This document shows, piece by piece, positions 1 to 6,385 of a stretch of DNA of 7,140 bases. This DNA is from Burkholderiales bacterium. GTDB taxonomy: Bacteria > Pseudomonadota > Gammaproteobacteria > Burkholderiales > Burkholderiaceae. The number at the start of each line of letters is the position of its first letter. Within the stretch, counting starts at the first letter, position 1. Under the pieces are notes generated by a model that had not been told where the DNA came from, did no database searches, and saw only the letters and a program-made list of their open reading frames with translations. Made by a program: the position numbers and the translations under genes. The stretch is taken from positions 1 to 7,140 of the forward strand of contig CANFNO010000144.1 of assembly GCA_947447845.1 (NCBI GenBank). Reading direction: 5' to 3'.

Positions 1-472
1 AGTACACCGCCGGGTTGCGCACCAGGGCGCGGCCTATGGCGACGCGCTGCATTTGCCCACCCGAGAGCTTGGTGGCGGGGCTTTGCAATTTGTCTTCCAT
101 GCGCAGCATGCGCGCCACCTCCAGCACCTTGGCCTTGACCTGATCCTCATCTATTTTGCGCAAGGGAGAGCGCAGGGGGAAGGCCAGGTTGTCGTACACG
201 TTGAGGTGCGGATAGAGCGAATATTGCTGGAACACAAATGTCACGTCGCGCAACGCCGGTGCCAGCGCCGTGACGTTGCGTCCGTCAATCCAGACCTCAC
301 CGGCATCCGGCTTTTCCAGACCGGCCACCAACCGCAAGGTGGTGGTTTTGCCCGCGCCACTGGGGCCGAGCAACACCACGAATTCACCACTGGCAATGTC
401 GATGTTCAAACCGCTGACTGCGGTCTGCGAACCAAAGTTCTTGCTGACACCTTCGAGCTTGAGATCAGCCAT
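1..472 (-). CDS. ABC importer ATPase subunit, MalK/UgpC type (second of two; C-terminal part outside window)
   Basis: Only the first 157 residues are inside the window; the gene continues beyond the left edge. This is a cytoplasmic nucleotide-binding subunit that powers the importer encoded upstream. Visible motifs are Walker A GPSGAGKTT at about residues 36-44, the Q-loop FVFQQ with its Gln near 82, the YPHL segment typical of sugar-importer ATPases, and a canonical LSGGQ signature followed by MQRVAIGRAL near the window edge. Walker B, the H-loop and the TOBE domain would lie outside. The ATG at 470-472 lies inside the last codons of the preceding ATPase gene, an 8-base overlap (ATGGCTGA). 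An AAGG ribosome-binding sequence sits about seven bases ahead of it, which suggests translational coupling and roughly equal production. Two distinct ATPases imply a heterodimeric engine rather than a MalK-style homodimer. The family call is secure; the substrate is unknown. Confidence 0.95.
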   Translation of the reverse strand, partial: MADLKLEGVSKNFGSQTAVSGLNIDIASGEFVVLLGPSGAGKTTTLRLVAGLEKPDAGEVWIDGRNVTALAPALRDVTFVFQQYSLYPHLNVYDNLAFPLRSPLRKIDEDQVKAKVLEVARMLRMEDKLQSPATKLSGGQMQRVAIGRALVRNPAVY

Positions 473-1592
473 GGGCCGCCTTTCGGGTTCCGACCGCGCT
501 GAGTGCAATGTCGTCGCGCGCGGTGCGAATGGCGCGTCCGCTGGCCTGGTCAAAGAGTGTCATCTCAGAGCTTTCAAAATCCAGTCCGACCTGGTCGCCG
601 CGCAGTGCCTGCACCTGCACATCGACCTTGGCGCGCAACACGCTACCCTGCGCCGTGTTCAGCGTGATGATCTGGCAGTTGCCCAGGTATTCCACGCCCA
701 CCACTTCAGCACGCAAAGGCGCATCGCTCGACAAACGAACGTGCTCCGGGCGCACGCCATACAGCAGCGGGCGCTGGCTCACCGCCTCGCACACAGCAGG
801 CATGTTCAGCGCGACAGGCCCGAGGCTGATGGAAGTTGCGCCGCGTTCCAAAGCAGTGTTGGCCGGTATGAAATTCATCGAGGGTGAGCCCATGAAGTCG
901 GCCACAAACACGCTGGCCGGGCGCTCATAAATTTCCTGCGGCGCGCCTAGTTGCTCAATCACGCCCTGATTCATGATGGCAATCTTGTCGGCCATGGACA
1001 TAGCCTCGCGCTGGTCGTGCGTGACGTAGACGGTGGTGGCACCCAGGCGGTCATGCAGGGCGCGCAACTCCTGGCACATCAACTCGCGAAACTCGGCATC
1101 CAGCGCGCCCAAAGGTTCATCCATCATGAAGGCCAGCGGCTGGCGCACGATGGCCCGGCCCAGTGCCACACGCTGGCGGTCGCCACTGGTCAGGCCCGAG
1201 ACCGACTTCTTCAACAAATGGGTGATGTGCAGGGTGTGGGCGGCACTGGCCACGCGCTCATCAATCTCGGCGCGCGCCATGCCTTGCGAGACCAGCGGAA
1301 AAGCAATGTTCTGGCGCACCGACATGTGCGGATAGAGCGCAAACATCTGAAACACAAACGCGATGTCGCGGGCCGAGGCGCGCTTGAAGGTTACGTCTTC
1401 GCCGCCCAGAAAAATTTCGCCCGAAGTGGGCAACTCCAGCCCGGCAATCATGCGCAGCGTGGTGGTCTTGCCGCAGCCCGACGGGCCCAGCAGGCAGAAG
1501 AACTCGCCATCGTTCACCACAAAGGACGAGTCCTTGACTGCGGTGAAGTCGGCAAAGGCCTTGTGCAGATTTTGAATGCGTATTTCAGCCAT
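465..1592 (-). CDS. ABC importer ATPase subunit with TOBE domain and non-canonical signature motif
   Basis: A 375-residue cytoplasmic ATPase of the MalK/UgpC family, of normal full length. In order: Walker A GPSGCGKTT (36-44), Q-loop Gln82, signature region with LTSGD (134-138) followed by RQRVALGRA, Walker B LAFMMDE (153-159) with catalytic Glu159, D-loop GALDA, H-loop VTHDQ with His192, then a C-terminal TOBE/OB regulatory domain (about 270-350, including YGVRPEHVRL). Gln82, Glu159 and His192 sit at the same positions as in E. coli MalK, so the alignment is unambiguous. The oddity is the signature: LSGGQ is replaced by LTSGD, while the partner ATPase encoded next keeps LSGGQ. In this family the signature of one subunit closes the ATP site of the other, so the two sites of the dimer should differ. 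ATG at 1590-1592, five bases after the small membrane protein stop, with no strong ribosome-binding sequence. Family certain; substrate unknown. Confidence 0.96.
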   Translation of the reverse strand: MAEIRIQNLHKAFADFTAVKDSSFVVNDGEFFCLLGPSGCGKTTTLRMIAGLELPTSGEIFLGGEDVTFKRASARDIAFVFQMFALYPHMSVRQNIAFPLVSQGMARAEIDERVASAAHTLHITHLLKKSVSGLTSGDRQRVALGRAIVRQPLAFMMDEPLGALDAEFRELMCQELRALHDRLGATTVYVTHDQREAMSMADKIAIMNQGVIEQLGAPQEIYERPASVFVADFMGSPSMNFIPANTALERGATSISLGPVALNMPAVCEAVSQRPLLYGVRPEHVRLSSDAPLRAEVVGVEYLGNCQIITLNTAQGSVLRAKVDVQVQALRGDQVGLDFESSEMTLFDQASGRAIRTARDDIALSAVGTRKAAHG

Positions 1593-1597
1593 GGTGC

Positions 1598-1843
1598 TTA
1601 CTCGGGAAACTTGGAGACCACCATGAACATGACGGTGCCCGCCAGCATGGTGACAAAAGACCAGGTGTACAGCACCAGCGCAAAGGGCTGCAGCAGCATC
1701 AGAATGCCCAAACCGATGACGGCGCAGGCAACTAGCTCAAGGACATTGCGACGCAGCCAGCGGGGCCAGTTGCTGCCGCTATTACCGTTGCTTTGGCCGG
1801 TTGCGCCGGGTGCGGAATAAGAATCGGAATGTGGATTGGACAT
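1598..1843 (-). CDS. small two-helix inner-membrane protein within the ABC transporter operon
   Basis: An 81-residue protein that I do not recognise as a named family. It has a polar N-terminal tail rich in Ser, Gly and Asn (1-25), a basic, Trp-containing stretch WPRWLRRN (26-33), then two hydrophobic segments (about 34-51 and 54-76) joined by a short QPF turn, and a short KFPE tail. The basic residues before helix one suggest, by the positive-inside rule, that both ends face the cytoplasm. I chose ATG 1841-1843; a longer in-frame TTG reading would run back over the permease stop and is less likely. It lies 16 bases after the second permease gene and five bases before the first ATPase gene, so it is embedded in the importer operon and is probably an accessory or stabilising subunit. 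The rhizobial glycerol importer also has a small membrane protein (GlpU) in its operon, but I see no specific resemblance to that family. It is a real gene by position, spacing and composition; function unknown. Confidence 0.8.
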   Translation of the reverse strand: MSNPHSDSYSAPGATGQSNGNSGSNWPRWLRRNVLELVACAVIGLGILMLLQPFALVLYTWSFVTMLAGTVMFMVVSKFPE

Positions 1844-1859
1844 GGCGTGAAATCTCGCT

Positions 1860-2816
1860 CTACTTGCGCACGGCGCCAAACGTAATGCCGCGCAAAAGAT
1901 GTTTGCGCAACAGCACGGTGAAGACCAGGATGGGCACCAGGAACAGCGTGGTGCCAGCGGCCACTGCGGGCCAGTCCATGCCCCCTTCGCCGATGATGAT
2001 GGGAATAAACGGTGGCGCGGTCTGCGCTTCGCCCGAAGTCAGCAGCACAGCAAAAGCGTATTCGTTCCAGGCAAAGATCAAACAGAAGATGGCGGTGGCC
2101 ACAATGCCGGTAGTGGCCTGCGGCAACACCACTTTGCGAAAGGCCTGCAAGCGGGTGTAGCCGTCCACCATGGCGGCCTCTTCGTACTCGCGCGGGATCT
2201 CGTCAATAAAGCCCTTAAGCAACCAGACCGAGAGCGACACATTGACCGCGCTGTACAGCAGGATCATGCCCAGCCGGGTGTCAGACAAACCCAGCTCGCG
2301 GTACATCAGGTAGATCGGAATGGCCACCGCAATCGGCGGCATCATGCGCGTGGACAAAATGAAGAACAGCAAGTCGTCCTTGAGTGGCACTTTGAAGCGC
2401 GAGAAGGCATAAGCCGCCATCACGCCAAAGCCGACCGACAGCACGGTGGAGCCAAAGGCAATGATCAACGAATTGGTAAAGCGGGGCGTGAAGTTGGACG
2501 GGCCGGCCACCACCATCTGCTGGTTGCGAGCGATGCTTTCGCATTCGCTAGCGGACGGCGGCAGACTGGCAATGTATTCGGGCGTCTGGCGCGAGCGCGT
2601 GGTAAACAGATTGCAATAGCCCTCGATCGAGGGGCTGAAAACCACCTTGGGCGGATAGCTGATCGAGTCGGCCGGCGTCTTGAAGCCGGTCATGATGATC
2701 CAGGCCAGCGGAATGATGGTGACCAGTGCATAGATCACCACCAGCACGCCAGCCAGCCAGCGTGTTTGGGATGAGGGTTCGACGACCGAGTGGGCGGTGC
2801 TGATGCCTTTGCGCAT
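1860..2816 (-). CDS. ABC importer permease subunit, MalG type (CUT1 family)
   Basis: A 318-residue inner-membrane permease of normal length. It has a cytoplasmic N-terminal tail, a first membrane helix at about 20-44, a long periplasmic loop (about 45-112), then five further helices. The EAA motif that docks onto an ATPase is EAAMVDGYTRLQAF..VLP at about 213-232, with the conserved Gly219 present. The segment LSTRMMPPIAVAIPIYLMY (around 155-175) and the ending HLLRGITFGAVRK are typical of the MalG-like half of sugar importers. The first periplasmic loop is longer than is usual for this family and carries two cysteines (68 and 92), within a segment reading roughly TRSRQTPEYIASLPPS. The ATG at 2814-2816 is six bases after the stop of the MalF-like permease gene, with no clear ribosome-binding sequence, so translation is probably coupled. 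It forms the membrane channel with that neighbour. Family certain; substrate unknown. Confidence 0.96.
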   Translation of the reverse strand: MRKGISTAHSVVEPSSQTRWLAGVLVVIYALVTIIPLAWIIMTGFKTPADSISYPPKVVFSPSIEGYCNLFTTRSRQTPEYIASLPPSASECESIARNQQMVVAGPSNFTPRFTNSLIIAFGSTVLSVGFGVMAAYAFSRFKVPLKDDLLFFILSTRMMPPIAVAIPIYLMYRELGLSDTRLGMILLYSAVNVSLSVWLLKGFIDEIPREYEEAAMVDGYTRLQAFRKVVLPQATTGIVATAIFCLIFAWNEYAFAVLLTSGEAQTAPPFIPIIIGEGGMDWPAVAAGTTLFLVPILVFTVLLRKHLLRGITFGAVRK

Positions 2817-2822
2817 GGTGCG

Positions 2823-3776
2823 TTACCGGTTCTTGATGTGGTTGAGGGCTTTGACATAAATGTTGGCCAGCCCGAATACGGCGACAAACAAAATGATGGC
2901 AAAGGCCGAGGAATAACCGGTGCGCCATTTCTCAAATGCCTCGCGCTTGAGCGTGATGGAGGCCACCTCGGTGGTGGAGCCCGGACCACCCGAGGTCAAC
3001 AGGTTCACCATGTCAAACATCTTGAAATTTTCGATGCCGCGAAACAGCACGGCCAGCATGATGAAGGGCAGCACCATGGGCAGCGTGATCGACCAGAACT
3101 GGCGCCACTTGGAGGCGCGGTCCACTTCGGCGGCCTCGTAGATGTAATCGGGTATAGAGCGCAGACCGGCCAGGCAGATCAGCATCACATAGGGCGTCCA
3201 CATCCAGGTGTCGACCAGAATGATGGCCCACGGCGCCAGCGGCACCTCGCCCAACATGGAAAAGGAGGACGGCGATACGCCCGTCAACATCGCAATGATG
3301 GCGTTGAACAAGCCGGTTTGCGGTTGGTACAGAAACGCCCAGAAGTTGCCCACCACAGCGGGTGACAGCATCATGGGAATCAGGATGAGGGTGGTCCAGA
3401 AACCGTGGCCCTTGAATTTGCGATCAATCAGATAAGCCAGGGTGAAGCCGATCAGGGTTTGCAGTGCAATCGTCCAGAACACAAAGTGCGCGGTGGTTTG
3501 CATGGCGGCCCAGATGTCGGGGTCGGTCAGGATGGTGACGTAGTTTTCGATGCCCAGATCAGTCACCGGCGCGTTGGGCCGATTGGCCCGGTAGTTGGTG
3601 AAGGATAGCTTGATGGTCCAGATCAGCGGAAAGATATTGATCGCCAATAACAGCACCATCGTCGGGGCAATAAAAATCCAGGCGATAGAGCGATCCGAAA
3701 GGCCGCGCAATCGACCGGCCAATGGCGGTGGCGTGGCTTGGACGATGCGGTCAACCAAGGGTTTTTGAACTGACAT
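2823..3776 (-). CDS. ABC importer permease subunit, MalF/UgpA type (CUT1 family)
   Basis: A 317-residue inner-membrane permease with a cytoplasmic N-terminal tail (1-30) and six predicted helices, the first at about 31-54 (WIFIAPTMVLLLAINIFPLI). Typical MalF-like features follow: SFTNYR after helix one, and the GGPGSTTE segment about 60 residues from the C-terminus. The EAA motif that contacts an ATPase is EAAEVDRASKWRQFWSITLP (214-233); the usual Gly after Asp is Arg220, confirmed by reading the DNA (GAC CGC). The start is uncertain. I chose ATG 3774-3776 (MSVQKP); an in-frame TTG at 3792-3794 would add six residues, and neither has a good ribosome-binding sequence. The gene follows the substrate-binding protein after about 100 bases containing a strong hairpin, and precedes the MalG-like permease by six bases. 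It pairs with that protein to form the channel. Family certain, substrate unknown. Confidence 0.95.
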   Translation of the reverse strand: MSVQKPLVDRIVQATPPPLAGRLRGLSDRSIAWIFIAPTMVLLLAINIFPLIWTIKLSFTNYRANRPNAPVTDLGIENYVTILTDPDIWAAMQTTAHFVFWTIALQTLIGFTLAYLIDRKFKGHGFWTTLILIPMMLSPAVVGNFWAFLYQPQTGLFNAIIAMLTGVSPSSFSMLGEVPLAPWAIILVDTWMWTPYVMLICLAGLRSIPDYIYEAAEVDRASKWRQFWSITLPMVLPFIMLAVLFRGIENFKMFDMVNLLTSGGPGSTTEVASITLKREAFEKWRTGYSSAFAIILFVAVFGLANIYVKALNHIKNR

Positions 3777-3816
3777 AGCGTGACGGCCAATCAAGAAGCA
3801 AGGGGAGATTTCTGAA

Positions 3817-3845
3817 CCCGCTCTGCACCATGGGCGCAGAGCGGG
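3817..3845 (-). promoter_or_regulatory. intergenic hairpin between binding-protein and permease genes
   Basis: A perfect 10-base inverted repeat (CCCGCTCTGC and GCAGAGCGGG) with a 9-base loop lies 32 bases after the binding-protein stop codon and 40 bases before the permease start. On the transcribed minus strand it is followed by only two T residues, so it is not a convincing intrinsic terminator. The position matches the known arrangement in maltose-type operons, where a structure after the binding-protein gene protects the upstream message or reduces read-through, giving excess binding protein over membrane subunits. The structure is read directly; the role is inferred. Confidence 0.7.
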
Positions 3846-3877
3846 AACACTTTCGAGATCAGGAGAACAGCGCGGTC

Positions 3878-5218
3878 TTATTTGATCTTGCCGTCGTCTT
3901 TAAAGACCTTCTTCCAGTCAGCCACGAGTCCGTCGAGGGCTTCTTTGGCGGTGCCCTTGTCGGCCACGACAAAGTCATGCACGCGCTTTTGTTCAGCCAG
4001 CATCAGTTGCGCATAAGAAGGCTCGGCCCAGAAGTCCACCACCTGGTTCATGGATTCCTGGAAGGCGCCTGCATACGGTGCGCTCTTCAGATAACCCGGG
4101 TCTTTCAGCACCGCGTTGTGCGCAGAAGAGCCGCCGATGGCCTGCCATTTTTTCTGCACTTCGGGATTGGCAAACCACTTGATGTAAGCCAGCGCTTCAT
4201 TGCGATTGGGCGAGTAAGACACCACCGAGATGCCCTGGCCGCCGAGCTGCACGCCCTTGGCTTTGTCCGACGGATTCACGAAGTAACCAATCTTGGCGCC
4301 GCCCACTTGCGGGTCTTTGTCCAATCCCGGGAAGAAGGCGAACCAGTTCATCATCATGGCGACCTGGCCGGACTTGAACGCATCCAGACCTTCGCCCATG
4401 TAGGAGTTGGTCAGGCCGGGAGGCGTGCTGCCCTTGTACAGCGACTTGTAAAACTCCAGCGCGCGGATGGCGTCTGGTGAATTGACGAAGCCGTCCAGTG
4501 CGTAGGGCTTCTTCGGGTCTTCGTACTTGAAGCCGAAGGGGTACAGCACATTGCTCACGCCCATGGTGATGCCTTCCGAACCCCGCTCGGTGAAGATGTA
4601 GGCGCCATAGACTTTCTTGCCGTCGATCATGCGACCCTGGAAGAACTCCGACACTTGCTTGAACTCGGTCCAGGTCTTGGGGGGTGCCAGATCGCGGTTG
4701 AATTTCTTCTTGAACTCGGCCTGAATTTCGGGCTTGCCAAACCAGTCTTTGCGATAGGTCCAGCCCAGCGCATCGGCCATCGCGGGCAGGGCCCAGTAGT
4801 TAGGCGAGTTCTTGGGCCACTCGGCATAGCCGACCACGGTGGCCGGTGCAAAGTCGGTCATCTTGATGCCTTCTTTGGCGAAGAAATCATTCAGCTTGAC
4901 GTAGTGGCCGCTCTCGGCCGAGCCACCGATCCACTGGCTGTCGCCGATGATCAGGTCGCACAACTTGCCTTTGGAATTGAGCTCGTTGAGCATGCGGTCT
5001 GCAAAGTTGGGCCATGGCACAAACTCAAACTTCATCTTGACCTTGCTCTGGGCCGTGAAGTCTTTCGACAACTCGACCAGCGCGTTGGCCGGGTCCCATG
5101 CAGCCCAGCAAAGGGTGATGGTTTTTTCTTGCGCCTGGGCCACCGATGCGCCAAGACTCAGCGCTGCGGACAGCGCCACCGCTGCCAGCGCCGGCAGCTT
5201 CTTCAACATCTTCTTCAT
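3878..5218 (-). CDS. periplasmic solute-binding protein of a CUT1-type ABC importer (family 1)
   Basis: A 446-residue secreted protein of typical length for family 1 extracellular solute-binding proteins. The N-terminus is a Sec signal peptide: MKKMLKKL, a hydrophobic Ala/Leu core, then AQA with probable cleavage after residue 29, giving a mature protein beginning QEKTITLCWAAW. It has no lipobox cysteine, so it should be free in the periplasm. The mature part is rich in Trp and Tyr, as in carbohydrate binders, and includes typical segments such as EGLDAFKSGQVAMMMNW and the C-terminal NEALAYIKWFANPEVQKKWQ. It has only two cysteines (37 and 87), which could form a disulfide. I chose ATG 5216-5218 because GAGGAGAA lies seven bases upstream and the signal peptide begins there; a reading from 5269 would add 17 non-signal-like residues. 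It captures the substrate and delivers it to the permeases encoded next. Substrate not determinable from sequence; sugar, polyol or related compound is likely from the family. Confidence 0.95.
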   Translation of the reverse strand: MKKMLKKLPALAAVALSAALSLGASVAQAQEKTITLCWAAWDPANALVELSKDFTAQSKVKMKFEFVPWPNFADRMLNELNSKGKLCDLIIGDSQWIGGSAESGHYVKLNDFFAKEGIKMTDFAPATVVGYAEWPKNSPNYWALPAMADALGWTYRKDWFGKPEIQAEFKKKFNRDLAPPKTWTEFKQVSEFFQGRMIDGKKVYGAYIFTERGSEGITMGVSNVLYPFGFKYEDPKKPYALDGFVNSPDAIRALEFYKSLYKGSTPPGLTNSYMGEGLDAFKSGQVAMMMNWFAFFPGLDKDPQVGGAKIGYFVNPSDKAKGVQLGGQGISVVSYSPNRNEALAYIKWFANPEVQKKWQAIGGSSAHNAVLKDPGYLKSAPYAGAFQESMNQVVDFWAEPSYAQLMLAEQKRVHDFVVADKGTAKEALDGLVADWKKVFKDDGKIK

Positions 5219-5281
5219 GAACCGTTCTCCTCGAAAGTATTTAAATAAGTCGAACACACCAACACACATCCGGCCACCGTT
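5219..5281 (-). promoter_or_regulatory. leader between regulator and binding-protein genes with ribosome-binding site and AT-rich palindrome
   Basis: This 63-base gap holds a strong ribosome-binding sequence (AGGAGA on the minus strand, 5226-5231, seven bases before the start). It also holds a 10-base AT-rich palindrome, TATTTAAATA (5238-5247), flanked by direct TCGAA repeats at 5231-5235 and 5250-5254. The minus strand also carries TGTTCGA (5250-5256), which recurs in the leader of the regulator gene. An internal promoter or operator is possible, but I find no convincing -35/-10 pair. The ribosome-binding site is solid; the operator idea is weak. Confidence 0.45.
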
Positions 5282-6316
5282 TCAATGCAGGTTTTCGGCA
5301 GTCAAGATTTCTACACGCGGCTGCACCACGCTTTGCACACCACGCACGTTTTCACACAGCCCACGCAGCACACGCGCTGCCGTGAGAACGCAATAATGAA
5401 TATCCTGGTGCAGCACATAAGCCAGGCTGCCATCGATCAGCATGGCCTGGTGCGCCGCCGTTAAATCGTGCGCAATGAGTGGCACGCTTTGGCTCAAACC
5501 TGCGAGCTTGAGCGCACGTGCCAGACCGGCACTGGCCAGCCCCACGCAATACAGGCCGCTCAAGCGGGATACATCGATTCCGCTGTCCAGATAAGCCAGC
5601 AGCGCCTTGCAAGCGCCGTCGTCATCGGACGGGATGTCCGGCAGGCGCACCACCGACAGGTCGCTAAAGCGCTCTTCCACCACCTGTACAAAACCAATGC
5701 GGCGTTCGATCTCGCCCGACAAGCGGGTGGTCTGTGAAGCCAGCAAGAGTTGCGTGCTCTGCGGCGGGCGCGCCATGCGCCCCAGCAGCAGCCCGGCGGT
5801 ACGACCGGAGGCACGGTTGTCGGCACCGATAAAGGCCTGGCGCATGGAGCCCGCCACGTCGGTGAACAAAGTTGCCACATGCACCCCGGCACGCACGTGG
5901 TCGTTGATGGCAAGCTTGATGGCCGGTACATCCGGCGCGATCAGCACGATGGCGTCGCAGTCCGCCACGCGCGACAGTTCCAGTGCGTACTGGGCTGGAT
6001 CTTCGGCAGAGAAGCGGTAGGTCACCTCGGTGATGTGCTGGTGACGGAAGTCGCCCGCAGTCTGCGCAATATGGCGCTCCAGGTCGTCCAGAAACGGCGA
6101 ACTCCCGTCCGGCAACACATACGCAAACTTGAAGTTGCCCTGGCTGCGTGGTCTGCCCCGCGTGATGGCCGGGGTGCCCAGGGCGCTAATGGCATCGAGC
6201 ACCTTGCGCTCGGTCTCCGCATTCACGCCGGAGCGCCCGTTCAAAACCCGGTCCACAGTTGCCGTGCCGACGCCAGCGCTTCGGGCAATTTCAGCAATGG
6301 TGACGGGTGAGGACAT
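5282..6316 (-). CDS. LacI-family transcriptional regulator, probable local regulator of the ABC transporter operon
   Basis: A 344-residue DNA-binding regulator. The N-terminal helix-turn-helix occupies about residues 5-47: VTIAEIARSAGVGTATVDRV, then LNGRSGVNAETERKVLDAISALG, a LacI-family signature with ATVDR in place of the commoner TVSR. A periplasmic-binding-protein-like effector domain starts near 62 (FKFAYVLPDGSSPFLDDL) and runs to the C-terminus, with IGADNRASGRTAGLLLG as a typical core segment. The linker between them (TPAITRGRPRSQGN) lacks the usual RPNxxAR-type hinge helix. I chose ATG 6314-6316, just ahead of the helix-turn-helix, with AAGG four bases upstream; longer readings from 6355 or 6358 add residues unrelated to the family. 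The gene is first in the operon, 63 bases before the binding-protein gene, so it likely represses its own operon until the transported compound or a metabolite binds. Family certain; effector and operator unknown. Confidence 0.94.
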   Translation of the reverse strand: MSSPVTIAEIARSAGVGTATVDRVLNGRSGVNAETERKVLDAISALGTPAITRGRPRSQGNFKFAYVLPDGSSPFLDDLERHIAQTAGDFRHQHITEVTYRFSAEDPAQYALELSRVADCDAIVLIAPDVPAIKLAINDHVRAGVHVATLFTDVAGSMRQAFIGADNRASGRTAGLLLGRMARPPQSTQLLLASQTTRLSGEIERRIGFVQVVEERFSDLSVVRLPDIPSDDDGACKALLAYLDSGIDVSRLSGLYCVGLASAGLARALKLAGLSQSVPLIAHDLTAAHQAMLIDGSLAYVLHQDIHYCVLTAARVLRGLCENVRGVQSVVQPRVEILTAENLH

Positions 6317-6322
6317 AGAGCC

Positions 6323-6372
6323 TTGATGTTCGATTGATGGGCAGTCTAGGTACATCAATAATTAAATCAATC
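6323..6372. repeat. cluster of TTGAT-type inverted and direct repeats overlapping the operon promoter
   Basis: Four copies of a TTGAT element lie here: on the plus strand at 6323-6327 and 6334-6338 (11 bases apart), and on the minus strand at 6354-6358 and 6366-6370 (12 bases apart). The pairs form inverted repeats TTGATGT/ACATCAA (6323-6329 with 6352-6358) and GATTGAT/ATCAATC (6332-6338 with 6366-6372). Near-helical spacing on both sides of the candidate promoter fits binding sites for a dimeric or tetrameric regulator, possibly the LacI-family protein itself. None of these pairs has the four-base spacing of an FNR box. The repeats are read directly; the function is inferred. Confidence 0.4.
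6343..6370 (-). promoter_or_regulatory. candidate sigma-70 promoter for the regulator/transporter operon
   Basis: On the minus strand, TTGATT (6365-6370) and TAGACT (6343-6348) are separated by 16 bases and each match four of six bases of the -35 and -10 consensus. Transcription would start near 6336, about 20 bases before the regulator start codon. The match is moderate but it is the best pair I found ahead of the first gene. Confidence 0.4.
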
Positions 6373-6385
6373 AGGGTTTTCACTA

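Noticed and set aside
951..1820. Long plus-strand open frame of 289 codons
   Set aside because: It is antisense to the first ATPase gene and the small membrane protein gene, shows no recognisable domain, and is the usual shadow frame of GC-rich coding DNA.
1899..2774. Long plus-strand open frame of 291 codons
   Set aside because: It is antisense to the MalG-like permease; its His/Gln/Arg/Gly-rich composition is typical of a reverse-strand shadow.
3792..3794. TTG as the start of the MalF-like permease
   Set aside because: It adds only six residues (MIGRHA), has no ribosome-binding sequence, and the ATG at 3774-3776 is the more usual start; kept as an alternative.
3830..5248. Plus-strand open frames of 216 and 197 codons
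   Set aside because: Both lie opposite the binding-protein gene, which has a signal peptide, a ribosome-binding site and family motifs; the opposite strand has none of these.
6332..6372. The TTGAT repeats near the operon promoter as further FNR boxes
   Set aside because: The inverted pairs are separated by far more than four bases and the close pairs are direct repeats, so they do not fit the FNR site layout.
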